Source of the DNA: Echinometra lucunter
Taxonomy: Eukaryota > Echinodermata > Echinoidea > Camarodonta > Echinometridae
Reading direction: 5' to 3'
Assembly: GCA_029962745.1 (NCBI GenBank)
Contig: CM057152.1
Location: forward strand, 23,765,176 to 23,829,175
DNA length: 64,000 bases
Shown: positions 1 through 14,300 of the stretch, one piece after another
How the letters are laid out: each line of letters starts with the position of its first letter
How positions within the stretch are numbered: position 1 is the first letter of the stretch
The notes under the pieces: model-generated
The model's input: the letters and a program-made list of their open reading frames with translations, nothing else
Databases searched by the model: none
Told to the model about the DNA's origin: nothing
Program-made: the position numbers and the translations under genes

Positions 1-246
1 AATTGTAACTAATCATTAAACTCTTTAAATTAGCAATGCAGTAGATGATACATAATCACTATTTCTGTGTTCAAATTGGCAATTTTTAATTAAATTTGAC
101 AATTATAATTCATTTTGGTTCATGTTATATCCATATTTATTTTTTTGAAGCTATGTAAGCATGGGAAAAAACAATTTGGTTGCCAATTTGAGGATATAAG
201 ATGATTAATTTAGACCTCAAGAAAGTTCTGTACTGCTATGGGTTAA
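1..246. repeat. Dispersed repeat, copy 1
   Basis: This stretch matches 12622-12867 in the same orientation with scattered substitutions. Shared landmarks are the start near 'gtaac(t/c)aatcatta', a middle 'gtgttcaaattggcaat' and the end 'tactgctatgggttaa'. It is AT-rich, has no coding sense and no clear terminal inverted repeats. The family is not recognised. Confidence 0.75.
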
Positions 247-405
247 AGAATGGTGCATGACCTGCATGTGTGCAAAATTTATCATGGAAATATGATACTT
301 TGGCCCATAATGCGCAAAAGTTGAAACTGAATTGATTTGTGTAATTCATCATACCTTTTTCTTTGCCAATACACAAAGGTGATTTGTCTATTCTGTAACA
401 TCAAA

Positions 406-407
<2 letters not shown>

Positions 408-445
<38 letters not shown>
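408..445. repeat. Poly-C run of 38 bases
   Basis: An uninterrupted run of C. It makes a false proline-rich reading frame. Similar runs of 9-14 C or G recur all over the window, often at the edges of repeats. Confidence 0.95.
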
Positions 446-446
<1 letters not shown>

Positions 447-1072
447 TTTTTCAAGCCTCCAATATGCCCCAGTCTTTTTAGGGTTGATTTACATAAGTAC
501 AATAATCATCACTGCCTTCTGATCATGTGCAGCTTAATGAAAACAGATGTTTTGACAATAATGATTGTGTAAGCATGTTCATTCATTTACAAAGGAGCAG
601 ATACCCTTATTTTGGTTTTGTTTGGCTGGTGTGCTCTTGCAGAATATGTCTTTCAATTCAGAACACTTCTAGGGGAGCAGCAAACCTGAGAACATGATAA
701 TTTTTGTCATATAAAATGTATTATTACTCATTCACATGCTTTCGCACACACGTATGACCTTATTTAACAGCGAGAAGGACATGATCTTCATAAGATCTTC
801 ATAAGATCCGTGCATTATACTTCTGGAAAACTAAGAGAAAAATGGGGAAAAACAGGATTATAAATCTCAAACATTCAATTGAAATATTACCTCTATCTTG
901 TAATATTCATACAATTTTCGAGATGAAACATAGATTAGTGAATTCAAATTGTTAAGAACTGTACATTGATTTTCCATGGTTTAAGCGATTTATTATTTTC
1001 TGTGCATGTAGCTACAGCTTATTTCAAATCACTGTCTCCCAATTTTCTCCCAATTTTCTCCCAACTAATTAG

Positions 1073-1347
1073 CGGCGGACCTCGGAAGATCATAGTGGAA
1101 AAATATGTACAGAATGTTATTGAGATGGCTTTGACAGTCACAAATCATGAATTAATTAACATTACGATGACTGTCCTTCGTATGGTACGTCCATGATCAA
1201 ACTCTCCATGATTTGATGTTTCGCTCTTATTTCTAGGCAACATGGAATGCAGTCCACCTGCAGACTGAAGATCTTGCAAAGGCAGTAATGGCAGGTAGAA
1301 AAAGGAAATCTGTCACAACAAAGGTATCAAGATCAGGTGTAAGGTAG
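1073..1347 (+). CDS. Candidate terminal two exons of an unrecognised gene
   Basis: A possible exon 1073-1184 follows a pyrimidine-rich tract ending in AG and ends at ATG followed by a gtacgt donor. A second possible exon starts at 1237 after 'ttatttctag', stays in the same reading phase and runs to TAG at 1345-1347. Together they encode about 73 residues: an amphipathic helix-like part (IIVEKYVQNVIEMAL) and a basic tail (GRKRKSVTTK). AATAAA signals follow at 1564 and 1768. The matched phase and splice sites support a real 3' gene end, with upstream exons before the window. I do not recognise the family. The alternative is a chance pair of short open frames. Confidence 0.35.
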
Positions 1348-3669
1348 CCTAGCGAAAGGAGTGGCATGAAAAAATGCATAAGAAATCAAACAGTGCAGAC
1401 AACAGTATCATGAGTATGTATTTTTGGTTCTTTACGCATCTTTTCGTGCCACTATGATAAGCTGCAGTATCCAACAAAAGTGACTACATCCTTTACTGAA
1501 AAGTTAAGAATTCCAGTGTAACTTCTTACATAAATGTATTCGAAGCACAAGCCTTACTACTATAATAAAAAAGACATTCTGTGATAGGTGTATGAATCTG
1601 GCCCCTACAGCTCCGCCATTTTGTCCAGATTCATTAGAAGGCCGACCTATGCACCAATCAGTATTCATGATCAAATATGAATAATTCATTTTGTAAGATG
1701 ATTCCAAGGAGTAGGTAGCGTTTGTACATGTTTTCAGACATCACGCCCATCAGCTCACCACATGCACAATAAATGCACAGTAAATGCGCCACAAATGCGC
1801 ATTAAATCAAAATGTCACAATAAAATTGATAAGTGCAATAGATATGTATTAAATTTTAAGGATATTGCTTAAATTGAGAACAAGTTGGTACACGCTAGGT
1901 ATTTGGTAAGGGTGTAATCACTTTTGTAGGATACCATATCTAAATCTCTTTTATCATGAAGTTTCAGAGCTGTAAACAAGGAATGCAGATTACATTTTGT
2001 GACTGAAAGAGTATTTACAGTTTGCTGTCATGAGAGTATTTTTTGCAGCAAGATTTCCTTGTCACTGAATTTGCATGGGCAGTGAACCATGGAAATAGGT
2101 AAACTGGTTCGTTTTACATGAATATGTCTATTCCAGTCTCCCATATACAGTGTACTTTATCTTTTATATGCATCAATTTGCCTTGGCAATGCATATTGAA
2201 GTCTCCTAAAATTTGGAGTTAATTAACCACAGCTGACAATGTAACAAATATGCAGTTCCTACTTTGCAAGCAATCACAAACTTTGTATGAGACAGTCTTC
2301 TAAGAAGAATACAAAGTGGACTTGTGATCGGCAATGTTATCCTCAAAAACAGACTTTTTTTTCTTCTTCTGCAATTTTGGTGAAGCAAAATAATTTTATT
2401 TATTTATTTTTTTTGTGCTATCCAGTTGAATTTGATGTATTTTTTAACCTTGTCATGAAAATAATCTCAACTTGTCTATAATTCATCTTTTTAGTGCCTT
2501 AATATATCTTAAATTCCCTCCATCCTGGGCAGTAAGGTTCAGGCAAAGGTGAACAAGTAACATCCTCACACACCATAATACTAGCACAGTTAATATGTTG
2601 AAAACTTGCATTTAACGAAGGGTGGTGCAAGGGGGCAGAAGGGGAGGCTGCCCCCCAGTCAGACTGCAGCGCGTTTCAGAAGCGCTTATTTTACGAAAGT
2701 CCAAAAGACATTTATGAATATTCATGAACAGAAGTGTATGGTAGAAAACTGCCAATTACTTCACTATCTCTAAACGGATTTTGACAATTTCAATTCCAAG
2801 TTGAAGAATAGTTATTCTACCTATTTTAGCGTATACTTTAATCCAAAAGAAGGCGGAAAAGAGGAAGAGGAAGAAGAAGTAGAAAGAATAGTATGGGGGA
2901 AGAGAGGGTAGGGTTATGCAACTGTATGATAACCCTATTCATTTAAAACTTTACTTGTGGGTCATCTTGCCCCCCCCCCCCCCCCCCCATCAAAATACCT
3001 TGGCTCCACCCTTGATTTAACATGCATCTCCAGCTGATGGTGTGCTTGTGTTTCCCATACTTTGTCAATGTTGTAGAGCCCATGTAAAGTATTAGCAATC
3101 CTCTAAATGATTTATTAGATTTCCTCAATTTTACTGGGCTAGAAGGGAAATAAATACAGTCATAAACAAAGTACATGTAACTCACAGAGAGATGAAAATC
3201 ATATACAGGGTAATACTATTGAACCAGTTCTTAAAGGAATTGATCTGAATCAATTAAAAAAGTCCTCCAATCAATCACTCTAATAAAATCATATATCTCT
3301 TAATGTAAAAGTTGCATTTAGTTTAGTTCACTGGTAACTCTTTGTCAAACAAGGCACTAGTTGCCATTGCATATGACATTTGTTTCATCTATTCTTTTCA
3401 CACTGTTAAAATGGTTTTTAATAAGATAACCTGTATTCAGAATAGGAACACGATATAGCTCTATATTTCTTTATTATACTGACATTTACCCTTGTTAATA
3501 CATGGTGTATATGATGTATTTTGTGAAAATTTGAATATGTTGGTATGAAAGTACAGATGATGAATAAAACTGAAAATATGCTGATCTTTCCTCATAGTGT
3601 AATTGATTTCATATTCCAGCTGAAGTGAGTTTATAGTGTAAAATTTGCCTTCCTTAGCAATGAGGGTTA
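1348..3669. other. Gene-free interval with one candidate MITE
   Basis: No supported coding sequence. Around 2619-3017 an 'AAGGGTGG..GCAAGG' end faces an inverted 'CCTTGGCTCCACCCTT' end next to a poly-C run (about 2971-2988), which suggests a degraded inverted-repeat element. The rest is AT-rich sequence without recognisable features. Confidence 0.4.
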
Positions 3670-4163
3670 TACCGGGTGTCCCAGAAAAGGCGGAACAGGC
3701 AATTTTCAGTACTTTGCCTTCAAAAAGTAGATAAGTTTGCTACATCATTGGGTGAAGAATCTTCTACCAAAAAGAATGATACCAAAATTACTGAAGTAAT
3801 TTTGATGCTATGCCCTTTTGTCAAAATACAGTCATTTTGGCAACCAGTGAGTGCTGAATTGAGTCGGAAATGGCCTTTCATAATACAATGTTTGAGGGAA
3901 TGTGTGTCAATAACATCGCATACCTTATGAAAGGCCATTCCCGACACAATTTTGCTCATTTGTGGCCAAAAACATACGAAATTTCAAAATGATTGCATTT
4001 TAAGAAACGAGCAAAGAATCAGAATTACTTCACCAAATTCAATGATCTTGGTATTGTTATCCTCGGTAGAGGATGCTTTACCCACTGATGTGAAAAGATT
4101 ATCTACTATTTGAAGGAAAAGTACTGAAAATCTGCCGTTCCGCTTTTTCTGGAACACCCGGTA
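3670..4163. mobile_element. Mariner-type foldback MITE (TACCGGGTGTYCCAG ends)
   Basis: Ends TACCGGGTGT and ACACCCGGTA are flanked by TA on both sides, as expected for Tc1/mariner target duplications. The two halves are diverged inverted copies over about 200 bp. Both read CAGAAAA(R)GCGGAAC, then ATTTTCAGTACTTT, then TTCAAAWAGTAGATAA from the ends inward. The centre holds a second inverted pair around GGCCTTTCAT. No transposase remains. The class is inferred from the TA duplication and end sequence. Confidence 0.75.
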
Positions 4164-5258
4164 TAAGCTGAATACAGTACTGTAGTTATTTGTAAGTTTT
4201 GTTGTGTCCCTGGCAGAAAGATGCACATGGATTTCCAAAGAGGCATGGAGAAAATTCCAAATTCTCCATTCCAAATTTTAAGTGTTCTATGACATCTGCA
4301 TGACATTTTGAACCCCAAACATTGTCCACGTTGGTGAAAGTATAATCAATGTTCAAGGAATCAAAACTTTATCAGTATTTAAGGCAAATTTCCCTAAATT
4401 TGTGCACCTCTTCTTCCAGGCACTCCACAATATTTTGTATTACAATATCATGGTGTAAATTATGCAATATCACATTCATATTCCCTCATTGATACCTTAG
4501 AACAACTCAACTCAAGAAATCTATATTTTCTTGTGCACTTTATTTACAGTTATTTACACTATACATGGCAACATCTGTATATTAATAGTACATTTATTCA
4601 AATTACATTAAAGTCAACTAAATTATCATTAACCCAAATCAAATACATTTAAACTAGGAAGTCTTAATAAATATCTCTTAGTAGGTGAATAGGCTTTGTA
4701 AAAGTAATAAAACTGCTTTTTCATATCTGAAATTAAACTTTTTCAAGTTTAGAATTCCATATGATTTTCAAGTGGTTACATATCTGTATCATCTGGATTT
4801 TTCTTTGTTTAATTACATGTATATGTGTATTTGATGAGCATTGTATTCTTCTAAAAAGAAAAGGTTTGATTCTTGTTATTATAGTCAGTTTTATTTAGTT
4901 AACATGGATAGAATTCAACACTGCCCCTGAAGTTGAAATATATTGGCAAACGTTCAATGTATCAAAATATACATCTTATATGATATTTTACATATCGAAT
5001 ATCATCAAGCAACATATTTCATGATTTATGTGTCACGAGCGACTGCATGGTTGAAGTCCCAAAGAAAGATGCCAATAGAGCAACTTATAAATTAGTCTCA
5101 GTTCTAAATGACATTCAAACTACTTCATGTATCTGATTTTAATGCACCCTTATGGGTGTTACATACTGGAAGGTACTCGGTTTCCCCATAGCTTTTTTCA
5201 ATAAGCAATTTGAATAGTCTTTTTAAGTTCATATCATTGGTATGGGTATAAGCTGGTA
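4164..5258 (-). other. Probable 3' UTR and flank of the DRC8-like gene
   Basis: No coding sequence. On the minus strand AATAAA lies at 4895-4890 and 4544-4539, downstream of the stop codon at 5259. Either could end the transcript. The rest is AT-rich. Confidence 0.4.
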
Positions 5259-5377
5259 TCATACTTCAGCATCCAGTGTCATCATTGAGGCATATTCTTT
5301 ATATAAAACATATCCCTTCTCTGGGTCCACAGCTGCAGATAACATTTCTTCCAATTCCTCTTGGGTGAATGGCTCTC
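5259..5377 (-). CDS. EFCAB2: DRC8-like gene, last coding exon
   Basis: Acceptor 'atgtcacag', then GEPFTQEELEEMLSAAVDPE, a degenerate EF-hand half and the end TLDAEV with TGA at 5261-5259. The terminal 'YKEYASMM' parallels the family C-terminus. Confidence 0.92.
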
Positions 5378-8300
5378 CTGTGACATAACAAGATAAAAAA
5401 TGAATTGGGTTATTTCATATGTATGACAATGTGAATTACCTGAAACTACAATGTAGGTGTACTGTACATCCATTGTTTTCAGACAAAACATGCACACCTG
5501 CAAAATATTCTCTTGAATTCTTGTTGAAACACAATAAGTGACAAAATGAGATTGCATAAGTGGAATTGGTAATATGGATGTCTCAGGGACAATTCAAATT
5601 TGACATACTTCTATCATCAGCAAGCCTTTAGTTACAATTCTCCCTACTGCATATAGCCAGTACCAACCAAATTTAGCTTTCAATACTGACTGATATCATG
5701 GAAATAGTTGTTGGGGCACTTACTTCTGGTCTAGGTGCATCATCATAAGGCACAGTCTTCTTGCGTGATGATTTGCTTAATTGATGTCAAATCTTTTCAA
5801 CAATTCTTTAACTGAAGAATCACATTTAAATCGATCAATGAAAACACAATTACTTGACAGATGAAGGGGGGGGGGGGGGGAAATGACATTTTCCTAAGAT
5901 AAATGCCACCAAAGCCCTGTCAACAGTGATACAAAACTGCGGGTACCAGAAGTACCCTCCCTTTGTGAGCAATGGAACATTCAGCTTGTGCAATGATTTT
6001 ATGGATCCGTTTTATCAATTTTTCAATTGCAGAATCATCTTCACAAGAAGCAGCCCAGATAACTTGAAATTACCATTGCACTGAAATTATTTATTTCTCT
6101 TCTATATATGTAATGACTTGGAATTGAATTTCCAATTGTGAACTGATACTTGAAATGAATATAAGTCCTGTTATCATGCACTTTCATGAAAGGTAAAATG
6201 ATACGAATTGCTATCATAATCAAAAGAGATGAAAATTGCCACAGATAATTACGTTTCTTCATTTCTGTCTTTAATTTATGAATTTATGGACAAGCATACA
6301 CAAATCCGCTATTCCTCTGTGTAAATGTAATCAACTTGCTTAATGTTTTTCTTCTATAATTCATTCAACTGCATACCCATACCATACTGTTTAATTAATG
6401 ATTCCTTTGTAATCCTTGAACATATATGACTTAATGTCTTTTTTTTTCAATGAATGAACCATTCCTTACCAACAACAAGCCAATAGCAAGATTGTGTCTC
6501 GCCCACCCATGACTAAATAACACAAAAGTTTCCCCAAGTACATCCCTAACCAAGTTTGATGTCACAAGAAAGTCTTGCAGGTAAACTTTAATGTTTGACC
6601 TAAAATGACCTTTAACCTTACCATGTGACCTGACGGCAAAATAGCATGAATGTACCCCTAGTGCTTCTATCACCCAAATTTGGTTGCTATTGCAGCAACA
6701 TGAGCCAAATTATGTGTCATAAGAGAGTCTTGCAGGTAAACTTTAACGTTTGAAATAAAATGACCTTTGACCTTACCATGTGACCTCCGATACCACTACA
6801 ACATGAAGGTCCCCCAAGTACATCTATGACCCAAGTTTACTTGAAAAGGGAGCAACAGTTGCAAAGTTTTTGTCATAGAGTCTTGCAGATAAATTTTAAC
6901 ATTTGACCTCAAATAACCTTTGACCTCACCATGTGACCTCTGTCAGCGCCACAACATGATGTTACCCCTAGTGCATCTATCACCCAAGTTTGGTTGCCAT
7001 TGGACCAACAGTTGCCAAGTTATGTGTCATAAGAAAGTCTTGCAGGTAAACTTTAACGTCTGTAAAAAGAGTCTTGCAGGTACTCTATAACAATGTGACC
7101 TCAAATGACCTTTGACCTTACCATGTGACATCCGATGCCACTATAACATGAAGGTCCCCCAAGTGCATCTATGACCCAAGTCTAGTTGAAAAGGGAGCAA
7201 CAATTGCAAAGTTATTTGTCATAAGAGAGTCTTGCAGGTAAACTCTAACATTTGACCTCAAATGACTTTGACCTCACCATGTGACCTCCAACAGCACCAC
7301 AACATGATGTTACCCCTAGTGCATCTATCACCCAAGTTTGGTTGCCATTGGACCAACAGTTGCCAAGTTATGTGTCATAAGAAAGTCTTGCAGGTAAACT
7401 TTAACGTATGTAAAAAGAGTCTTGCAGGTACTCTACAACAATGTGACCTCAAATGACCTTTGACCTCACCATGTGACCTCCGACAGCACCGCAACATGAT
7501 GGTACCCCTAGTGTATCCACCACCCAAGTTTGGTTGCAATTGGACCAGCAGTTGCCAAGTTATGTGTCATAAGAGTCTTGCAGGTAAACTAACATTTGTG
7601 ACGGACGGATGGACGATGGACGGATGCCATTTGGATCCCTATGTCTTGCCTTCACCTCCGGTGGGCGAGACAAAAATACATAAATTTAACAAATGTACTT
7701 GTAAGTAAATAATAAAATGGAGAAAAATCTCTACCTTCTTCAGACATGAGTTTTGTTACTTCCTCTACTGTCAAATGACCTTTCTTTTCAACATCTAACA
7801 CCTCAAATGCCTTTACCAGCTGGTCTTCAGGGGCAGGTTTGAACCTGAAAGAAAAGAGAAAATGTAATATAATGGAAGAGGATATCATTTTCCGAGATAG
7901 TTTGTCATCGAGCAGGTTCCCTCTTGAAGCGCCGAGTGTACCGCAGTGTATGCAGCTGAAAATACAATGGCTTCTTATTTTTTTAGAAGCGACCGATTCC
8001 TTTATATTTTTAACGCTGCATTTTTCATCACCATGCACTGGGTTTAGAGTGAAGCAACAGATTATACATGTACATTTAAACTGAGGCTACTGAAGTAAGA
8101 GAAAGAACTGAAGAGAAGATGACAAAACAGGCGCTGAAAATGTGCGAGATGTTATGGGATATCATCTGCTTGTGCAAATTATGTTCAACCTGGGATGTCA
8201 AGAATCTCAGCGTTCGGATAACTCTTCAGGTGCTATGTCAGGGCTGTATTTTAGCGTTTTGTAATTAATAATAATCATTACTTGTTTCCAAGGGCTTTTT

Positions 8301-11300
8301 GATAACCTTGTCCAATCAAAGCTTCACCCATGCAATAATGTAAATAAAGTCGTTTTTTTAAATCAATGAATATTTACTTTAAGTATTTTCTCAGCAAATG
8401 GATGGGGTCTGCTCACTTGACTGAAGGCCCACGAGGCCGAAAATGAAAAAGGTACCATGAGACCAAATTAGACCCACGAGACTGCATGTACAAACCTAAC
8501 CGAATTGATTATTTCCCCCTCAGATTTGTTTTCCTTTCTCTGCATGACTCCATGTAAATTTACATCTAATTCCCCCATCCCTCTCCATGGAAAATGTTTT
8601 CCATTGCCCCTGCTACATGTGTGAATATTCAAACTTTCATTTTTTTCCAGTGAAAACTTTACAGATGAGTGACCCTAAAACTCAAACAGTAGCAAGCATA
8701 TAGCAACTCATTTTCTTCCTACATGTTTATATCATCGCAAATTTACATCGAAATCAACCATTGTGGATGCAATGCGGAAAGCTTTGACTTCCACCCAAAA
8801 TACAGAGCGCATCATAAAAAACTGAATATTTTGATTTTTTTTTCAGAAATTATACAAATAGGTTGGAAGGAATGATGAGCAAAGAACAGCAAGTGCGTAC
8901 AATGTGGGTTTGTGAAAAATATTGGATGAAACTCTCATTTCAATATCAGCCCTTTTTACAATGACATGTTTTGAACTCAGGGAGATTGAAATCGGTCAGA
9001 GCTGTGTACTGATGGCGACTTGCGATATTCCAGTCTCGTGGGCCTTCGGTCAACCGGACTTGAACAAACTAGGCAACTATCACTAGTCCTTTGCAGAAGC
9101 AGATATAGTTTCTAGTACCTTCCTAGTGAAGCCATGTTTCATAACCAGTAAAAGAGAACAATGAATGATATCATCATTTGAGTTCATCCAATCTTTGCCT
9201 TGTACATCCCCATCTCTACAGCTAGTACAACTTACTTCCGTTCCATGAGGACCTCCCTCATGATGGGCTTGAAGCGATCAAACTTGATGTATCCAGTAGG
9301 CTCCTCCTCTTCCATCTCAGAGAGAAGATCATGAAGCTCACCTTCACTGGGACAGCAGCCTAATGACCTGATGATGGTCCCAATCTCCCTGTCATATCAT
9401 ACCGGTACATATTGAATGAATACATGTAGTTTAACCCATTTGTGACAGGAATTATTTGAAGCCTAATTTGATCAGCTTTTTTTCTTCAAATTGGCAACAC
9501 CAACATTTTTTATTTTATTGCTACATTTTTCTTATAAAACATCATGTATCTGAAATGAAAATAAATTGACAAAAAGTATAAGAGGTCAAAAAGTATAAGA
9601 GGTCAAAAAGTTGCCAATTTGCAGGAGAAGAGTGATTTTAAACTTTCTATCACATTGCCAATTTAAGGATTTTAATGCTTATTTTCCTTTTAAAAATTTT
9701 CAGCATCAAACAACAAACATTGACGCAACCAAAATGGGCACAGTTTGTGTAGAATTTTTTGCTCTTTCTGCTCATGTATTTAGATGATTTTTAGAGCTTT
9801 GCATCAAAAGTTATTAGGCCAAACCACAAAATGTGGACCTCGGTCACGAATGAGTTAATAAGCTGACTACACCAACATGAAAAAGCTAAAACACATTTTC
9901 AATTTAAAGCCACAGTGAACTGGCACTTATATTGCTCTGAAATGATGTATTTACAACAGCGCCAACTTGTGGCTACTCACAACCAGAGACTGTCTTAGAA
10001 ACATTACACCCTTCTTGGCTTTCTAGTGAACTGCCTTAGTCTGACTCTGAATACATAACATTTTTACAGATGTGTCTCCAAAATTAGCCTTGTGTTGATC
10101 AGAATGGTACATGCTGGGAGAAAAAACAGGACAGAACATAGAGATCCTATATATTGACACTAGAGGGCGTACTCCCCAGATTGCTGTGACGAATTGATCA
10201 GGCCGTCCGCCATCTTAATCCGGGCAAAAATCAACATAACCAGGTATGGGCTACAGGGGCTTAGCTTAGCAGCCGTATCTTTACAAGGTGGATAAAGGCA
10301 CCATTTTGGTACAAAACTTCCTTATGGACTAAATTTTATGTTTATGGAAGTGTAACCACCCAAACCGATGTTGGAGTCAGGGACAGGGGCAGGGAGGGGG
10401 TGACCCTTTAAGGTGCTTAAATGTACAATGTATGCAATTGGGTGAGCTTTACAATGGAAATAGGTTGAGAAGTTAGGAAACTTTCAAATGGGGTCTAGAG
10501 GATACAAATGTGTCCCTCCCTGAGGAAGGGGGGGGGGGGGCTAAGGATGAAATACCAAAGTGCCCCTTTTAGTAAATATGAATAATTTCCTGCCTATATG
10601 AGTAATGGATAGTTAAATTTTAACCAAATTTTGTTGGAATCATTCCTAACCAGAAAGAATGATCAAATCGGGTAAAGTGCATACTGAGAAATGTGTTTGT
10701 TGGGGCAGCACCACCTCAAAGTGCCCATGGGGCAGAAATAGATAGTAGTTAATTTTTTCAATGAGAAGCAGCTGGATTTTGACCAAACTTGGTAGGAATC
10801 ATCCCTTTGCAAACGGAAATTATAATTGTTCATAATCTGATTGTAGCCTACTCTTTCATAACCTACTGATAAATATAATTTTTCATGTTTAGCAATAGGG
10901 GCACTTATATAAAAATTTTGTCCCTAGCCCCTTCACCTATTCCCTCAATGAGGGACAAGCAGGCCTACCCAATTTGAACAACTTTAAACTTCCACTGCTT
11001 AGGGATACATTCATAAAACAAAATTTAGGAAAATTGAAAATTCTGTGCATTATTATATTGAGAAGCTCTAAAATGTGCATGTGTTTTTAATGCCTCATGG
11101 GCACTTTTGTGCTACCCCTACCCTTTCACTAAGAAGTGAATCGCATGCATCTGAACAACTTCCATGTCCTCATCTTAAATATGATACCATTATCTCTTTA
11201 ATATGGTTCCATACTCAGGGGGACTTACAAATATGTATTCTAACCAAAGGGGCACTTTGGGAGTGTTGCCCATGTCACCTATTTATTATTATTATTATTT

Positions 11301-14300
11301 TTTTTTTTTTTTGGGGGGGGGGGAGGAACTCTTGTTAATACATCGTTCCCTTAAAAAAAAAAAAATCAAATCCATTATATTTTTGCCACTCCATAAACTC
11401 ACATACATGCAGTACATTTCAGCACCCTAGGAAGGGTCCTTCCCTCCATCCCCCCCCCCCACCTCTGCCCTAAAATGACAAGGAGATCACATTACATACT
11501 TGGTCATATGACTTTTAAGTTACATACAAAGTTAAACAGAGGAAAATGGTAAAGGAATTGCGAAGAAATTGACATATCTCAACTCACTCCCATATAGGCT
11601 CACATGCTATAATCCGGGCAGAATCAGAGTTTTTGCCTGGATTAAGATGGCGGCCTGTCTGTTCTATTGTGCACAGCAGCATTGCACGCGTGCCAATGCT
11701 TAGTGAGTGCTCTAGTGTCAATATAGAATCTCTATGGGACAGAATCAGTAGTTCAGGACTGAGATGGCGCTATTTCAAAATCTCATACAAGGGCGCCAGT
11801 TTGCTCTTGCTTTAAAGTGTAACAATCACCAAAAAAATTAGTTGTTTACAGCTTGTACGTGTGAAATGCCGCCCTCCCCGCCCTCCCCCCAAAAAACACA
11901 CCCCAGCATTCTAGGGGTTAATAGTTAAAGAGTTTGAAGAAAACAAACCATAACATAAGACCACACAAATAGCGTCTTCATGGAAGTGAATACTAAGATA
12001 GCTGTTTGATTCCGTAAACACCCTAATTCATCATTTTTATGGACCAACAAATCTGTGCACATGCGCAGAAACGTGTGTTGGAGAAAATGTTTTTACAAAT
12101 CATGTTTAAATGGCCAGTGCTTCCTTATTCTGTATTATTGTGCATGGTAACATATACCATCTTAAAATTAAAGTCATAAGCTTTCTTTTCATGCATATAT
12201 TCATACATGAAATGATGCAAAGAAAGCAAATTCCATTATTTAAGGACACCTAAATCTATAAATGCGTTTTCCTCCAATTCATGTTTCTGTGCATCACGCA
12301 CAGATTCGTCGGTTCTCAAAAACGATGAATTCATGCCCATGCATGCAAATACATTGACCAGTTACCTCAATAGTCTCTTTTAATTTACCGGTAACTGAGA
12401 TTATATTTGAATTCGCAATATCTTTTTATAGAAGTAATATGATGCTCATATTTTGACCCATAGAGGTACAGTGTCACCTTTAGGAGACCCTTTTGCAGTA
12501 TCTGTTGGTCCAGGGTGTTGGGCAGTACATATCATACATGACCAGAAAGAAAAAAATGCACTGACAAATTTGAGCCCATTCCCATCGCTATATGGTGTGG
12601 CATTCTGGAATTAGAGCAGTTTAAGTGTAACCAATCATTAAAATCTTTAAATTGGCAATGTAGTGAATAATATGTAATCACTAGTTCTGTGTTCAAATTG
12701 GCAATTTCTGATTCAATTTTACAATTATATTTCAATATGATTTATGTTATATCCATACATTTTCTTCAAGCTATGTAAGCATGGAAAAAAATAATTCGAA
12801 TTGCCAATTTGAGGATTGAAGATGATTAATTTAAACCTCAAGAAAGCTCTGTACTGCTATGGGTTAAGTGACATGGAACCTCCAACATACAGAGGCAAAT
12901 GCCTTAAGGTGATTGATAAACTTTAATGCTTATCTGTTAATGGTCATATTCATGCACTATTTTTCATATAATTTACAAATGCATGATTAACACGATTTTA
13001 AGCCTTTGTAGCATGATTCATGAAATTTCTTTTAAGTACCTGGTATAGCATACCAATATTACATGTATCTCAGACAAAATTCAATAGATGAATATATACC
13101 CATTAAGTAAACATCACTGCCACAAAAATACTATGGGTTCAAATTCTTTTTTTTTTCCTTCTTCTTTTAATACAAGTCACAACCCAAACTCTGTAAATTA
13201 TGTGCAATAATATACACTGGAGACAGTGGAGAAACATGGAATTTGTTTGAAAAGGCTTTTTAAAAGTAGCTAGTGAAACTATAGGCAAAATGAAATGTGA
13301 AACTTACATTATATGAGCAATACACATAAAGCACTTGAATTAGCCAGAGAGTTTTTAGTCATCCAAATTAATTGTTCTCTTTATCAATTAATTTACTTGT
13401 TCAAATTATCAACTTTCAAAGGATGTCATCGAATATACTCACCTAACATCAACTGTCTTGTTTGATTCATGGTCAAAGATATCAAATGCATCTGTTATTT
13501 TCTTTTGAATATCTGCAAGCAGGGATTCTGTGGAAATGAAAATCAAAAGCCAAGAGGAAAATGGTTATATTATACTTGAACAGAATCTATGCACAGGTAA
13601 ACATTGTTTTGTCCTAAGAGCGACTGAAACATATTTCAAATATGAAGGTCTATCTGAAATAATTATCTCCTCTGTAAATGCTTTTCAATCCTTGACAGCC
13701 AGGTTTTGCTAGTATATAATTAAAGGAAAATTACCTCCACAGGACAGTTTCATTGACCTAAAAGCAAATTCTTAACAGTTTCTGATATCATAAAAACATG
13801 TACATTCAATAATCGAGAGGACGAAAACTGACGATTGAATTCTCCGATTTCCAGTGGTCTCAAGAGTACAGCAGCCGCCATGTTGAACGGTGTGATTGGG
13901 CTGTGTGACGTAGGGCATGGAGTTGACCATAGCGCATTGTTATTGGCTCACTGCAGATCACATCATTTTTCTGATCAAGTCTAAGGTTTTTACCTTGGAT
14001 TTTTTCTATGTTCAAAATGGCCATCCGTTGCTTTAAAGAACAATTTCTGACAGTTCTGTGTGTCTGGGAACAGATGGAATGATTTCCTGCTTGTTTTCTT
14101 GGAACAGCCAAACGTTGGACAAAACGTATACCGTTTGTAACACATGCAAAGTTCTCCATCCCCTACGTCATCACGCGCAAGGTTTCATGGGAAATTTAGA
14201 GAAAATGAACGCTTGTAGGAGCAGACAACGATGTAATCATCGTGAAAAGTGTTCTCTGTGTTCTACTCTTACAATGGCATCAGTTGGTCTAAAACGGTCA

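Noticed and set aside
337..522. Proline-run ORF
   Set aside because: Created by the 38-base C run.
13906..14171. Inverted pair around 'tgacgtagggcatggag' in intron 1
   Set aside because: Arms are only about 17 bp with no target duplication; too weak to call an element.
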